Notes: a model not told the origin generated them from the letters alone. Counted from the first letter of the stretch, positions 1-9,498 are shown. The stretch is DNA of 64,000 bases from an uncultured Acidovorax sp. (GCA_913774955.1 CAJYKV010000027.1:310001-374000), one strand, 5' to 3'. Made by a program: numbers and translations.

Positions 1-593
1 GACCGCTCGCCGCGATCTCCGCGCTGCGCATGCGCCAGGGCGAGCGCTGGCTGCTGCGCGGCGCCTCGGGCGCGGGCAAGAGCACGCTGCTGCGCGCCCT
101 GGCCGGCATCTGGCCCTATGGCCAGGGCGCCGTCCGGCATCCGGACTGCGGGCGGATGATGTTCCTGCCGCAGCGCAGCTACATCCCGCAGGGCACGCTC
201 AAGGCCGCTCTGTGCTACCCCGGGCGGCCCGAGGATTTCGACGACGCCCGCGTGCGCCAGGTGCTGCAGGAAGTGCGGCTGCCGGCGCTGGCCGACCGGC
301 TGCACGACAGCGACCGCTGGCAGCAGAAGCTCTCGGGCGGCGAACAGCAGCGGCTGGCGATCTGCCGTGCGCTGCTGCACTGGCCCGATTACCTCTTCCT
401 GGACGAGGCGACCAGCGCGCTCGATCCGGACACCGAGCGGGCGCTCTACCAGGCCCTGGTGCATGCGCTGCCGGAAAGCACCCTGGTCAGCGTGGCGCAC
501 CGCGAATCGCTTGTCGCCTACCACGACCACGTGCTCGACCTGACGCCGCAGCACGGCCAAGCCACGGGCCCGGGCAGCAGCGGCTCCACATGA
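1..593 (+). CDS. ABC transporter ATPase domain, SbmA/YddA type (5' truncated)
   Basis: The reading frame is open from the first bases of the window, so only the C-terminal nucleotide-binding domain of a larger permease-ATPase fusion is present. A Walker A motif (GASGAGKST), a signature motif (LSGGEQQRLA) and a Walker B region (YLFLDEATSALD) are all visible. The FLPQRSYIPQGTL segment after Walker A is typical of the YddA/SbmA-BacA/ALDP-like group, whose members move peptides, cobalamin or acyl compounds across the inner membrane. The membrane half must lie upstream of position 1. With the peptidases and TonB genes downstream, a peptide substrate is a reasonable inference. ATG codons inside the fragment are not the start. 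Confidence 0.85.
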   Translation, partial: PLAAISALRMRQGERWLLRGASGAGKSTLLRALAGIWPYGQGAVRHPDCGRMMFLPQRSYIPQGTLKAALCYPGRPEDFDDARVRQVLQEVRLPALADRLHDSDRWQQKLSGGEQQRLAICRALLHWPDYLFLDEATSALDPDTERALYQALVHALPESTLVSVAHRESLVAYHDHVLDLTPQHGQATGPGSSGST

Positions 594-662
594 GCTCCGG
601 CCCCCGCCTGAATCCGCCTGCGTTTTCCCCCTCCACCGACCGATCCCCACCTCTACCGAACC

Positions 663-995
663 ATGCCTTCCAACGTCACCCCCGTCACCGAAGCGACCTT
701 CGCAGAACAGGTCCTCCAATCCTCCGGCCCCGTCCTGGTGGACTTCTGGGCCGAATGGTGCGCCCCCTGCAAGCAACTGCTGCCGATCCTGGACGACATC
801 GCCGAGGAGTACGCGGGCGTGGCCCGCATCTGCAAGATCAACGCGGACGACAACCCGGCGCTGGCCCGCCAGTTCCAGGTGCGCGGCCTGCCGACCATGA
901 TCGTTTTCGTGGACGGCGAGGAAAAAGCCCGCCTCGTGGGCCTGGCCTCCAGGACACGGATCGCCCAGCTCATCGACGACTGCCTGGAGGCCTGA
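663..995 (+). CDS. thioredoxin
   Basis: This 110-residue protein has the thioredoxin fold signature: FWAEWCAPCK places the redox-active cysteines at residues 33 and 36, and the cis-proline region reads RGLPTM. It should act as a cytoplasmic disulfide reductase, since no signal peptide is present. It lies 69 bases after the ABC gene. A GGAGG sequence inside its last codons serves the next gene, whose ATG follows the stop after one base. That coupling to a peptidase and a cysteine-synthase-like enzyme suggests it reduces a cysteine-containing substrate or enzyme in this pathway rather than acting as the housekeeping thioredoxin. This last point is inference. Confidence 0.92.
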   Translation: MPSNVTPVTEATFAEQVLQSSGPVLVDFWAEWCAPCKQLLPILDDIAEEYAGVARICKINADDNPALARQFQVRGLPTMIVFVDGEEKARLVGLASRTRIAQLIDDCLEA

Positions 996-996
996 G

Positions 997-3807
997 ATGG
1001 GAATGCACGCATACCACGGAGACCCGCAACGGCGACAGCAGGTGATCGACCGGCTGTATGGCCTCGAAAGCGCAGGCCGCTGGGAGCACCGGCCCCTGTA
1101 CTGGAACGGCGAGGCCGGCAGCTTCATCGGCACCCTGCTGCAGGGCGACGACCTCGGGCGCTGGGAGGAGGATTTCGGCCTGCCGAAATGGCTCGCCCTG
1201 GCGATCGATTCCATGGTCGCCGCCAACCCGGCGCTGGGCGTGGCCTGGGGCATCCACCTGCTGCAGGGCATTCCGGCCGGCATGCCGATGGACACGGCGG
1301 GCAACCGCAGCCTGCTGGAACTGCTGCAGGGCCGCAGCCATGGGCTGCTCGGCCTGGAGGGGACCGCCGAGCTGGCCGGGGTGCTGGAGGGCGTGGCCGC
1401 GCTGCATGCGGCGCGCCTGGCGGGGCAGGATGTCGAGGGCGCCCGCTGGCGCGCAGCGCGCCGCGCGGCGGTCGCGCAGACCAATGCGCAGCAGCCCGGG
1501 GCGTTCGCGGCGGCCGTGGGATCGTGCATCGAGGCGGCAGCCTGGGACCCGGCGCAGTCCCGCAGTGCCGTGGCCGACACGCTGCGCGGCTGGATCAACG
1601 CACGCATCGCCGCCGCGATGGCCGTCTACCCGTGGGGCAGGGCGGACGACGACGACATGAAGCACTTGCTGGAGACGCTGCACGCGGAAGATCTGGCACG
1701 CCGCGCGCCCGGAGATACCGAGCACACCAACGTCTTCCTTCTGTTGGAGGAAAAGCACCCCGAGAAGGCCCGGCGGCTGAGGACCTATTACCGGTACCAG
1801 AAGAGCCAGTACGCCCGGCAGTGGCGCCAGGCAGCGCTGGTACTGCAGAACGTCCTGCATGCGACCGACGGCTCCGCGCCCGCCGCGCTCATCCCCCGCG
1901 CCCACCTCTTCGCCAACCCGGCGCGTGCCGCCATGGCCATCAGCCCCGACGGGCAGTGGCTGGCCTGGCTGGCCGACGGCGACGGCGTGATGAACATCTG
2001 GGCCGCACCCAGCCGCAGCCCGCAGGAGGCGCGCCAGATCACCCGGGACACGCGGCGGGGCATCCAGGCGTTCCACTGGACGTACATCCCCGGCATGCTG
2101 CTGTTCTCGCAGGACCGCGACGGCGACGAGAACTTCCAGCTCTTCGGCGCCGACCTCGCGGACGGCTCCCTCCGCGCCTTGACGCCCGCCGCTCCGGGCG
2201 TGCGCACGGGCGTGCAGGGCATCAGCCGGCAGCGGCGCGACGAAATCGCGGTCGTCTCGAACGCGCGCGACGCACGCTTCTTCGATGTGCACGTGCTGCA
2301 CCTGCGCACCGGCGCTATGCAGTGCGTGCAGGAGAACACGGGCTTCAAGGGCTTCCTGCTGGACGATCGGTACGAGGTCCGGCTGGCCATGCGCAACACC
2401 CGGGACGGCGGCAGCGAATGGCTGCGCCGCGACGCCGCGGGGGCCTGGCAGCCGTGGCAGGTCTTCTCGGCGGAGGACGGACGCAGCTCCGGTCCCACCC
2501 ATTTCGACGCCGAGGGCCGCACGCTCTACGCCTACGACAGCCGCGGCCGCGACACCGCCGCGCTGGTCGCGATCGACTGGGACAGCGGCGAGGTCACCGT
2601 GCTGGCCGAGGACCCGCGCGCGGACATCGGCGGCATGCTCACCGATGCCGCGAGCCACCGCCCGCTGGCCTACGGCGTCACCTACGAGCGCTTCCAGCTG
2701 CACATGCTGGACGACACCCTCTGGCGCGACATCGAGACCCTCGACGCCGCGGCCGGCGACGGCGAATGGCGCCTGACTGCGCGCACCGAAGACGACCAGC
2801 GCTGGATCGTCGCCATGTCGTCGGACACGCGGCCCTCGTCGTCGTGGATGTACGACCGCGGGGCGCGCACGCTGCAGCACCTGATGGACCTGCGGCCCCG
2901 GCTGACCTGGGCTCCGCTCGCCCGGATGCAGCCCGTCGTCATCCCCGCGCGCGACGGCCTTCCGCTGGTGTCCTACCTCACCGTGCCCGTGGATGCCGAC
3001 GCGGGCGAGCTGCGCACCACCGCGCCGCTGCCGCTGGTGCTGCTGGTGCACGGCGGCCCCTGGTCGCGCGACACTTTCGGCTTCAATCCCATGCACCAGT
3101 GGCTGGCCAACCGCGGCTACGCCGTGCTCAGCGTCAATTTCCGCGGCTCGACCGGCTTCGGCAAGCGCTTCGTCAACGCGGCCGACGGCGAATGGGGCCG
3201 CAGGATGGACGAGGACCTGGAGGACGCCGTCGCCTGGGCGCTGGGGCGCGGCATCGCCCATCCGCAACGCCTGGCCATCTTCGGCGCCAGCTACGGCGGC
3301 TTCGCCGTGCTGTCGGCGCTCACCCGCTACCCGTCGCGCTACGCCTGCGGCATCGACGTGGTGGGACCGTCCAACCTGGAAACGCTGCTGGCGTCCATCC
3401 CCGCCTACTGGGAGGCGGACCGCGTGCGCCAGTACCGCGCAATGGGGGACCCGTCCACCGAAGCGGGACTGGCCCAGCTGCGCGACCGCTCGCCCCTGCA
3501 CCGCGCCTCGCTCATCCTTACGCCCCTGCTCATCGCGCAGGGCGCCAACGACCCGCGGGTGAAGCAGGCGGAGTCGGAGCAGATGGTCGCCGCCCTGCGG
3601 CAGAGCGGCATACCCGTGACCTACGCGCTCTATACCGACGAAGGCCACGGATTCGTGCGGGAAGCCAACCGCATGTCGTTCAATGCGCTGTGCGAAGACT
3701 TCCTGGGCCGCCACCTGGGCGGCCGCGCCGAGCCCTGGTCGGAGACGGACCATCCGGGCCATTCGCTGCGACTGGCGGAACACGCCGCGCGCCAGGCCGC
3801 ACGATGA
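997..3807 (+). CDS. S9 family prolyl-oligopeptidase-like peptidase with an extra N-terminal module
   Basis: The 936-residue protein has three parts. Residues 1 to about 290 form an Ala/Arg-rich, apparently helical region that I do not recognise. From about 300 to 640 there is a beta-propeller-like region ([12 protein letters not shown] and similar repeats). From about 650 comes the alpha/beta-hydrolase catalytic domain. The catalytic triad is visible: Ser765 in GASYGG, Asp852 in GANDPR and His884 in DEGHGF, with an oxyanion-type LLVHGGPW upstream. Typical S9 enzymes lack such a long N-terminal addition. No signal peptide is seen, so it probably works in the cytoplasm on short, perhaps proline-containing, peptides. 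A GGAGG at 986-990 supports the ATG at 997, and the stop overlaps the next start (ATGA). Confidence 0.88.
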   Translation: MGMHAYHGDPQRRQQVIDRLYGLESAGRWEHRPLYWNGEAGSFIGTLLQGDDLGRWEEDFGLPKWLALAIDSMVAANPALGVAWGIHLLQGIPAGMPMDTAGNRSLLELLQGRSHGLLGLEGTAELAGVLEGVAALHAARLAGQDVEGARWRAARRAAVAQTNAQQPGAFAAAVGSCIEAAAWDPAQSRSAVADTLRGWINARIAAAMAVYPWGRADDDDMKHLLETLHAEDLARRAPGDTEHTNVFLLLEEKHPEKARRLRTYYRYQKSQYARQWRQAALVLQNVLHATDGSAPAALIPRAHLFANPARAAMAISPDGQWLAWLADGDGVMNIWAAPSRSPQEARQITRDTRRGIQAFHWTYIPGMLLFSQDRDGDENFQLFGADLADGSLRALTPAAPGVRTGVQGISRQRRDEIAVVSNARDARFFDVHVLHLRTGAMQCVQENTGFKGFLLDDRYEVRLAMRNTRDGGSEWLRRDAAGAWQPWQVFSAEDGRSSGPTHFDAEGRTLYAYDSRGRDTAALVAIDWDSGEVTVLAEDPRADIGGMLTDAASHRPLAYGVTYERFQLHMLDDTLWRDIETLDAAAGDGEWRLTARTEDDQRWIVAMSSDTRPSSSWMYDRGARTLQHLMDLRPRLTWAPLARMQPVVIPARDGLPLVSYLTVPVDADAGELRTTAPLPLVLLVHGGPWSRDTFGFNPMHQWLANRGYAVLSVNFRGSTGFGKRFVNAADGEWGRRMDEDLEDAVAWALGRGIAHPQRLAIFGASYGGFAVLSALTRYPSRYACGIDVVGPSNLETLLASIPAYWEADRVRQYRAMGDPSTEAGLAQLRDRSPLHRASLILTPLLIAQGANDPRVKQAESEQMVAALRQSGIPVTYALYTDEGHGFVREANRMSFNALCEDFLGRHLGGRAEPWSETDHPGHSLRLAEHAARQAAR

Positions 3808-4964
3808 CCGCCGGCGTCCTCCCTCTGCGGGCCCCGCGGCCCGGCGAGCAGCGCACCCGGCAGCGCGCCTGGGAAGCCGAGTGCATCGCCCGGATCGAGG
3901 CGGACTTCCGCCGCTCGGCCGACACCCACCTGATCCCGATGCCGCTGCCGGGCTACCCGGGCATCGACGCGTACTTCAAGGACGAGTCGAGCCACCCGAC
4001 CGGCAGCCTGAAGCACCGCCTCGCGCGCTCGCTGTTCCTGTATGCGCTCGCCAACGGCTGGCTGCGCGAGGGCGCGCCCGTGATCGAGGCCTCCAGCGGA
4101 TCGACGGCCGTGTCGGAGGCGTATTTCGCGCGGCTGCTCGGCCTGCCGTTCATCGCCGTGGTGCCGGCCTCCACCTCGCGCGAGAAGATCGCGGCGATCG
4201 AATTCCACGGCGGACGCTGCCGTCTCGTGCAGCGGGCCTGCGACCTGCACGCGGTCGCGGGGGTGCTGGCGCGGGAGAGCGGCGGCCACTTCATGGACCA
4301 GTTCCTGTATGCCGAACGTGCCACGGACTGGCGCGCGAACAACAACATCGCCGAGTCCATCTTCCGGCAGATGCAGAAGGAACCCCATCCCGTGCCGGAG
4401 TGGATCGTCTGCAGCGCGGGCACGGGCGGCACGTCCGCGACGCTGGGCCGCTACGCGCGCTACCGGCAGCATCCCACGCGCATCCTCTGCGCCGATCCGG
4501 AGACGTCGGTGTTCTTCGACTACTACGCCGGCGTGCAGCAGGGCCACCCGGACCCGGGCCTCACGGTGCCCAGCGGTTCACGCATCGAGGGCATCGGGCG
4601 CCCCCAGGTGGAGCGCAGCTTCGTCGCCGGTTGCGTCGATGCCATGGTCAAGGTGCCGGACGCGCTGTCGCTGGCCGGCATGCGCCACGTCTCCTCGGTG
4701 CTGGGCCGCAGGGTGGGCGGCTCCACCGGCACCAACTTCGTCGGCCTGCTGTGGGCCGCGCAGCGGATGGCGGCGCAGGGCTGCGAGGGCTCCATCGTCT
4801 CGATACTCTGCGACAGCGGAGACCGCTACGCCGGCAGCTACTACGACTCCGGCTGGTATGGGCTGCAGGGCATCGACATCGCGCAGGCGGACGGCCAGCT
4901 CGCCGCTTTCCTCCAGGGCGCGCCCCTGCGGGCCTCGCTGCGCCACGCGCACGCCGCGGTGTGA
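3804..4964 (+). CDS. PLP-dependent cysteine synthase / cysteine desulfhydrase-like enzyme
   Basis: The 386-residue protein belongs to fold-type II PLP enzymes. The Schiff-base lysine is Lys70 in the TGSLKHRLA segment, followed by the substrate loop [15 protein letters not shown] and the phosphate-binding loop [13 protein letters not shown]. The family includes O-acetylserine sulfhydrylases and Cds1-type L-cysteine desulfhydrases. The loops and the longer ends fit the desulfhydrase-like group better than CysK, but sequence alone does not settle it. The ATG at 3804 overlaps the peptidase stop by four bases, so the two are translationally coupled. A role in removing sulfur from cysteine released by the peptidase is plausible inference. 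Confidence 0.82.
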   Translation: MTAGVLPLRAPRPGEQRTRQRAWEAECIARIEADFRRSADTHLIPMPLPGYPGIDAYFKDESSHPTGSLKHRLARSLFLYALANGWLREGAPVIEASSGSTAVSEAYFARLLGLPFIAVVPASTSREKIAAIEFHGGRCRLVQRACDLHAVAGVLARESGGHFMDQFLYAERATDWRANNNIAESIFRQMQKEPHPVPEWIVCSAGTGGTSATLGRYARYRQHPTRILCADPETSVFFDYYAGVQQGHPDPGLTVPSGSRIEGIGRPQVERSFVAGCVDAMVKVPDALSLAGMRHVSSVLGRRVGGSTGTNFVGLLWAAQRMAAQGCEGSIVSILCDSGDRYAGSYYDSGWYGLQGIDIAQADGQLAAFLQGAPLRASLRHAHAAV

Positions 4965-5022
4965 GGCCGGCGCCCCGCTGAACCCAAAGCCTGCAGACCC
5001 CGCACACGAAGGCCTGGACGCC

Positions 5023-5753
5023 ATGAACAGAAAGCCCCCGAAGAAAGACCTGCGGGAACGCGCCCCGGGCATCGCCGCCGTCGTCGCCCTGCACGTCGGC
5101 CTGGCCTACGTGCTGGTGACGAGCCCCGCGCTGAAACCGCCGAAGGCCGTGGACAAGGACTCCCTGCTGGTCACCCTCGTGCCCGAGCAGAAGCCGGAGC
5201 CGGCGATCCAGACGGCGGCGGCGCCCCCTCCGCCGGTTCCTTCTCCCCCGCCCCGCCGGCCCCGCGCCCCCCCGCACCCACGCCGCCCGCCCCGAAGCCT
5301 CCGCCGCAGCCCAGGCCGGCCCCCGCGCGCGCGGACGTGGCGCCGGTGCCGCCAGCGCCGCCCGAACCACCGGCGCCGGCCCCCCTGCCCCCGGCCCCGC
5401 CCGCACCTGCGGCACCGGCCCCCTCGCCCGCTCCGGTCGCCGCTCCGGCGCCGGCCCCTGCGCCCGCTCCGGCGGCACCCGCCAACGTGTCGGTGGAGCT
5501 GGTCTGCTCGAACTACGCCGAAGTGCAGCAGGCGGTGGGCTATCCCTCGCGCGCGCGCCGCCAGGGCCTGGAGGGCACCGTGGTGGCCGAATTCAACGTG
5601 TCGCCCAGTGGTGCGGTGGAGAACCTCCGCATCGCCAGCGCCAGTTCCGATCTGTTCACCGGCCCGGTGCTGGAGGCCATGCGCGATCTGCGCTGCAAGG
5701 GCCAGGGCATGCCGGTCCGGGTCCGCGTTCCCTTCAGCTTCCGACTGAATTAG
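5023..5753 (+). CDS. tonB: TonB energy transducer, reading frame disrupted in the proline-rich linker
   Basis: The N-terminus begins at ATG 5023 with MNRKPPKKDLRERAPG, then an uncleaved membrane anchor (IAAVVALHVGLAYVLV) and a short acidic/lysine stretch leading into a Pro/Ala linker. The C-terminal TonB domain (SVELVCSNYAEVQQAV through PFSFRLN) lies in a different frame and is open back to about 5240. The total of 731 bases is one short of a whole number of codons. A single missing base in the linker, most simply in the seven-C run at 5267-5273, joins the two halves. ExbB/ExbD genes follow at once, which supports the identity. It may be a natural frameshift, slipped-strand switching or a sequencing error. 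Confidence 0.72.
5267..5273 (+). repeat. seven-C homopolymer run at the tonB frame change
   Basis: Seven consecutive C residues lie in the proline-rich linker of tonB. Reading frame 1 comes from the start codon and frame 0 leads into the C-terminal domain. Eight C residues here would restore one continuous frame, so this is the most economical site of the frameshift. Shorter C runs at 5245-5249 and 5251-5254 are alternatives. Confidence 0.6.
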
Positions 5754-5828
5754 CCCCCGTTCACCGGCCGCCCACCGCCCATCCATTTCCACCGATCCGC
5801 CGGCACCCATTTTCCTGGAGAGTCCACC

Positions 5829-6701
5829 ATGTCCCATCGCCCGTTCCATCTCCCCTCCCTGCGCGGCCTGGTCGCGGCGCCGCTGTGCGCGCTGGCCCTG
5901 CTGGCCTTACCCGCCGCGGCTCCCGCCCAGGCGGCCGCCACGGCGGAAACTGCGGCCATCCCCCAGGTGGCGACACCCGCGCGCACCGTGGACGGCACCA
6001 CCGCGCCGGCCTCCCGCGCGACCGGCCAGGACAATCCGTACGGTTTCCAGGCCATGTGGGAGCACGGCGACATGGTGTCCAAGGGCACGCTGTTCATCCT
6101 GCTGATCATGTCGGCCGCCAGCTGGTACGTGATCATCACCAAGCTGCTGGAGCAGCGCCGCGTGCACCAGCAGGCGCAGCTGGTGCAGGCCGATTTCTGG
6201 AACCGGGGCGACCTGCAGGGCACCACCCGCACGCTGCCGGAATCCAGCGTGTTCCGCTACGTGGCCGAGGCCGGTCTCGTCGCCCAGAAGCAGTACGACG
6301 GCCCGCTGACGCAGCAGGTCGACCGCAACAGCTGGCTGAGCCAGTCGGTCATGCAGGCCATCGATGCCGTCGGCGACCGCCTGCAGGGCGGCCTCGCGGT
6401 GCTGGCCACCGTCGGCTCGACGGCGCCGTTCGTGGGCCTGTTCGGCACCGTCTGGGGCATCTACCACGCGCTCACCGCCATCGGCCTGGCGGGCCAGGCC
6501 AGCATCGACAAGGTGGCCGGCCCCGTGGGCGAAGCACTCATCATGACCGCCATCGGCCTGGCCGCGGCGGTGCCGGCGGTGCTGGGCTACAACTGGCTGG
6601 TGCGCCGCAACAAGGCCGCCCTGGACGAGGTGCGCGACTTCGGTACCGAACTGCACACGGCCCTGCTGGGCGGCAAGCCGGCCGTCACCCTGGGGAGCTG
6701 A
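5829..6701 (+). CDS. exbB: ExbB/TolQ/MotA-family proton channel
   Basis: The 290-residue protein begins with a hydrophobic Ala-rich N-terminus of about 36 residues that resembles a cleavable signal peptide, as in long ExbB proteins. A first membrane segment lies near residues 77-97 (TLFILLIMSAASWYVII). The family core follows, with STAPFVGLFGTVWGI and a last membrane segment in MTAIGLAAAVPAVLGY. It forms the inner-membrane proton channel that energises TonB with ExbD. An upstream TGGAGA precedes the ATG. The gene follows tonB by 75 bases and is separated from exbD by two bases. Confidence 0.95.
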   Translation: MSHRPFHLPSLRGLVAAPLCALALLALPAAAPAQAAATAETAAIPQVATPARTVDGTTAPASRATGQDNPYGFQAMWEHGDMVSKGTLFILLIMSAASWYVIITKLLEQRRVHQQAQLVQADFWNRGDLQGTTRTLPESSVFRYVAEAGLVAQKQYDGPLTQQVDRNSWLSQSVMQAIDAVGDRLQGGLAVLATVGSTAPFVGLFGTVWGIYHALTAIGLAGQASIDKVAGPVGEALIMTAIGLAAAVPAVLGYNWLVRRNKAALDEVRDFGTELHTALLGGKPAVTLGS

Positions 6702-6703
6702 CC

Positions 6704-7123
6704 ATGGCGATGAACGTCGGCCAGGACGGCGGCGATCCGCTGGTCTCGTCCATCAACACCACCCCGCTGGTGGACGTGATGCTGGTGCTGCTGATCATTT
6801 TCCTGATCACCATTCCCGTCGCCACGCAGACGGTGCCCGTCGCGCTGCCCCGCGAGACCAACGACCCGCGCCAGGCCAGGATCGAAGACATCGACCTGTC
6901 GGTCACGCGCGACGGCGCGATCTACTGGAACGCCGCGCCCATCACCCTGCCCGCGCTGCGGCAACGGTTCGCCGAACTGGCCGCCGCCACGCCGCAGCCC
7001 ATGGTGCAGGTGTATGGCGACGCCTCGGCCACCTACCTGCCCGTGGGCCGCATCGTCCGGGCGGCGCAGGACGCCGGCATCCAGAAGCTCGGCTTCGTGA
7101 CCGAGCCGGTATCCACCCCCTGA
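6704..7123 (+). CDS. exbD: ExbD/TolR-family biopolymer transport protein (first copy)
   Basis: This 139-residue protein has a short cytoplasmic N-terminus, one membrane anchor (LVDVMLVLLIIFLITIPVA) carrying the conserved proton-relay aspartate at residue 24, and a periplasmic domain of about 90 residues. It works with ExbB to couple the proton gradient to TonB. The ATG lies two bases after the exbB stop, with a GGGGAGC ribosome-binding site inside the end of exbB. A second, divergent exbD follows, a pattern seen in several TonB systems with two ExbD subunits. Confidence 0.95.
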   Translation: MAMNVGQDGGDPLVSSINTTPLVDVMLVLLIIFLITIPVATQTVPVALPRETNDPRQARIEDIDLSVTRDGAIYWNAAPITLPALRQRFAELAAATPQPMVQVYGDASATYLPVGRIVRAAQDAGIQKLGFVTEPVSTP

Positions 7124-7136
7124 ACGGAGACACGCC

Positions 7137-7562
7137 ATGGCACTGCCACGACGGGGCAAAAAACAGGACACCGCGCTAATGATGGAGATCAACACCACGC
7201 CGCTGATCGACGTGATGCTGGTGCTGCTCATCATGCTGATCATCACCATCCCGATGCAGCTGCATACGGTGGAGCTCGATCTGCCCGTGCCCACGGACCG
7301 CCCGCCTCCGCCCCCGAAGGAGCCGCGCATCGTCCGCATCGCCATCGGGCCGGAAAGCGCCATCCGGTGGAACGATGAGGCCATCGATCTCTCCACACTC
7401 AACGAGCGCCTGCTGTCCGCGTCCCTGCAGCCCGACCACCCCGAACTGCGGGTGCGCCCGGACGCGCATGCCAACTACTCGGCCGTGGTGCATGTCATGG
7501 CTTCCATCCAGCGCCACGGCCTCACCAAGGTCGGGCTGGCGGGCCAGGAACAGTTCGACTGA
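7137..7562 (+). CDS. exbD: ExbD/TolR-family biopolymer transport protein (second copy)
   Basis: The 141-residue protein again has the NTTPLIDVMLVLLIMLI anchor with an essential aspartate at residue 25. Its N-terminus is basic (PRRGKK), and the linker after the anchor is proline-rich (DRPPPPPKEP), unlike the first copy. It lies 13 bases after the first exbD, with an ACGGAGA ribosome-binding site. The two copies share the anchor but have diverged in the periplasmic domain, so they may form mixed dimers or have separate duties. Which applies cannot be told from sequence. Confidence 0.95.
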   Translation: MALPRRGKKQDTALMMEINTTPLIDVMLVLLIMLIITIPMQLHTVELDLPVPTDRPPPPPKEPRIVRIAIGPESAIRWNDEAIDLSTLNERLLSASLQPDHPELRVRPDAHANYSAVVHVMASIQRHGLTKVGLAGQEQFD

Positions 7563-7597
7563 TCCGCCGGCGCCGCTGCCATCCAGAAAGGCCCCCC

Positions 7598-9463
7598 ATG
7601 GACCGGACCATGACCGCACCCACGACCCCACGCGATCGCATCGCCTTGCTGCGCTCGCACATGCGCGGGCACGGCGTGGCCGCCTGCCTGATCCCGTCGT
7701 CCGATCCGCACCTTTCGGAGTACCTGCCCGCGCACTGGCAGGGCCGGCGCTGGCTCAGCGGGTGGGGCGGCTCCGCCGGCACGCTCGTCGTCGGCCTGCG
7801 GGCGGCCGAACTGTGGGTGGACAGCCGCTACTGGGAGCAGGCCGGACGGCAGTTGCAGGACAGCGGCGTGGAGATGCGCCCCATGACGTCGCCGGGCCTC
7901 TCGCAGGCGCTGGAAGCCCTGCTCCGGCTCGCGGGCCCGGGCGGCCCCGTCGCTGTCGATGGCGACGTGCTGTCCGTGGCGGCCCTGCGGCAACTGAAGA
8001 ATCTGTGCGATGCGCGGGGCCACGCGCTCCACGCGGAGGCCGATCCGCTGGCCCACGCCTGGCCTGGCCGACCGCCGCTGCCCACCGAGCCCGTCACCGC
8101 CGTACCCCGCGGCGCGCAGGGGCATGAGCGCGAGGACCGCCTCGGCGTACTGCGCGAGAAGATGCGGGCGCACGGCGCCGACTGGCATTTCATTTCCAGC
8201 CTGGACGACATCGCCTGGCTGCTGGGACTGCGCGGCAGGGACGTCCCCTACAACCCCGTCTTCCTCGCCCACCTGCTGGTGGGCAAAGACGAGGCCACAC
8301 TGTTCGTGGATGCCCGGCGCATGCCGCCCGAGGTGCAGTCGGCCCTGGCGGCGGACGGCGTGGCGCTCGCGCCCTACGGCGGCGCCAAGCAGGCCCTGCG
8401 CGCCCTCTCAGCGGGCGCGACCGTGCTGATCGACCCGAAGCGCGTGACGGCGGGTCACGCCGCCGCGCTGCCCCCGGGCGTACTGCAGCGCCAGGCGACC
8501 AATCCGAGCACGCTGCTCAAGGCCTGCAAGAGCAGCACCGAAGCGGCATCCATCCGCAAGGCCATGGTGCAGGACGGGCTGGCGCTCGTGGAGTTCTTCG
8601 CAGCGCTGGACGAGCAGCTGGCCCGCGGCGCAGTGCTGACCGAACTCGACATCGACACCCAGCTCACGGCCGCCCGTGCGCGGCAACCCGGCTTCCAGGG
8701 GCCGAGCTTCGCCACCATCGCCGCCTTCAACGCCAATGGTGCGATGCCGCACTACGTGGCCACTCCCGACGCCCATGCGCGCATCGGAGGCGACGGACTG
8801 CTGCTCATCGACTCCGGCGGCCAGTACACGGGCGGGACCACCGACATCACACGCATGGTGGCGGTCGGTACTCCCAGCCGGGATCAGCGGCGCGATTGCA
8901 CCCGGGTGCTGCAGGGCCTGATCGCGCTGTCCAGCCTTCACTTCCCCAAGGGCACGCCCGCCCCGATGCTCGATGCGGTCGCCCGCGCGCCGCTCTGGCG
9001 CGAGAACATCGATTACGGCCATGGCACCGGGCACGGCGTGGGCTGGTGCCTCAACGTGCACGAGGGGCCGCAATCCATCTTCCTGCGGGCCGAAGCCGAC
9101 GAAGACTCCATCCTGCGCGCGGGCATGGTCACGTCGATCGAGCCCGGCATCTACCGGCCGGGACAGTGGGGCGTGCGCATCGAAAACCTCACACTGGCGC
9201 TGCACGGCGCCGAAAGCGCGTTCGGCCGGTTCATGTCGTTCGAAACGCTCACGCTCTGCCCCATCGACCTGCGCTGCCTGTGCACCGAGCTGCTGGCCGC
9301 TGACGAAATACGCTGGCTCAACCGCTACCACGCCCAGGTCCGCCAGGCGCTGCTGCCCGGCCTCTCGGCGGGCGGCAACGGCCCGGCGTGCCAGTGGCTC
9401 ATCGAGCGGACGGAGCCCCTCGCAGAGGACACCTGCGCACTGGCGGAGAAGGAAGACGACTGA
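7598..9463 (+). CDS. pepP: Xaa-Pro aminopeptidase (M24 family, long form)
   Basis: The 621-residue protein has two creatinase/prolidase-like N-terminal domains and a C-terminal pita-bread catalytic domain. The dinuclear metal site is visible: LLIDSGGQYTGGTTDITR near residues 403-420, the histidine in YGHGTGHGVG near 472-481, the glutamate in SIEPGIY near 512, and a later Glu in RIENL. It removes N-terminal residues preceding proline. The length matches the three-domain bacterial and eukaryotic aminopeptidase P type. AGAAAGG upstream supports the start at 7598; an in-frame ATG at 7610 is an alternative. Its place after the S9 peptidase and TonB genes suggests a peptide-degradation role. Confidence 0.92.
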   Translation: MDRTMTAPTTPRDRIALLRSHMRGHGVAACLIPSSDPHLSEYLPAHWQGRRWLSGWGGSAGTLVVGLRAAELWVDSRYWEQAGRQLQDSGVEMRPMTSPGLSQALEALLRLAGPGGPVAVDGDVLSVAALRQLKNLCDARGHALHAEADPLAHAWPGRPPLPTEPVTAVPRGAQGHEREDRLGVLREKMRAHGADWHFISSLDDIAWLLGLRGRDVPYNPVFLAHLLVGKDEATLFVDARRMPPEVQSALAADGVALAPYGGAKQALRALSAGATVLIDPKRVTAGHAAALPPGVLQRQATNPSTLLKACKSSTEAASIRKAMVQDGLALVEFFAALDEQLARGAVLTELDIDTQLTAARARQPGFQGPSFATIAAFNANGAMPHYVATPDAHARIGGDGLLLIDSGGQYTGGTTDITRMVAVGTPSRDQRRDCTRVLQGLIALSSLHFPKGTPAPMLDAVARAPLWRENIDYGHGTGHGVGWCLNVHEGPQSIFLRAEADEDSILRAGMVTSIEPGIYRPGQWGVRIENLTLALHGAESAFGRFMSFETLTLCPIDLRCLCTELLAADEIRWLNRYHAQVRQALLPGLSAGGNGPACQWLIERTEPLAEDTCALAEKEDD

Positions 9464-9498
9464 CACCGCGGGCGCACCGCCTCGCGGACAATCGGGGG

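Noticed and set aside
970..3783. A 937-codon minus-strand open frame opposite the S9 peptidase
   Set aside because: It mirrors the plus-strand gene codon by codon, has Arg/His/Val-rich low-complexity composition and no motifs; it is a by-product of high GC in the opposite strand.
5240..5290. Programmed -1 ribosomal frameshift as the explanation of the split tonB
   Set aside because: No slippery heptamer followed by a clear stem-loop or pseudoknot was found, so a one-base difference in the C-run is the simpler reading. It is not excluded.
5171..5485. Ala/Gly-rich minus-strand frame opposite tonB
   Set aside because: It is the complement of the Pro/Ala linker and has no start signal or domain; the same holds for the Ala/Gly frame opposite the TPR gene linker at 29237-29566.
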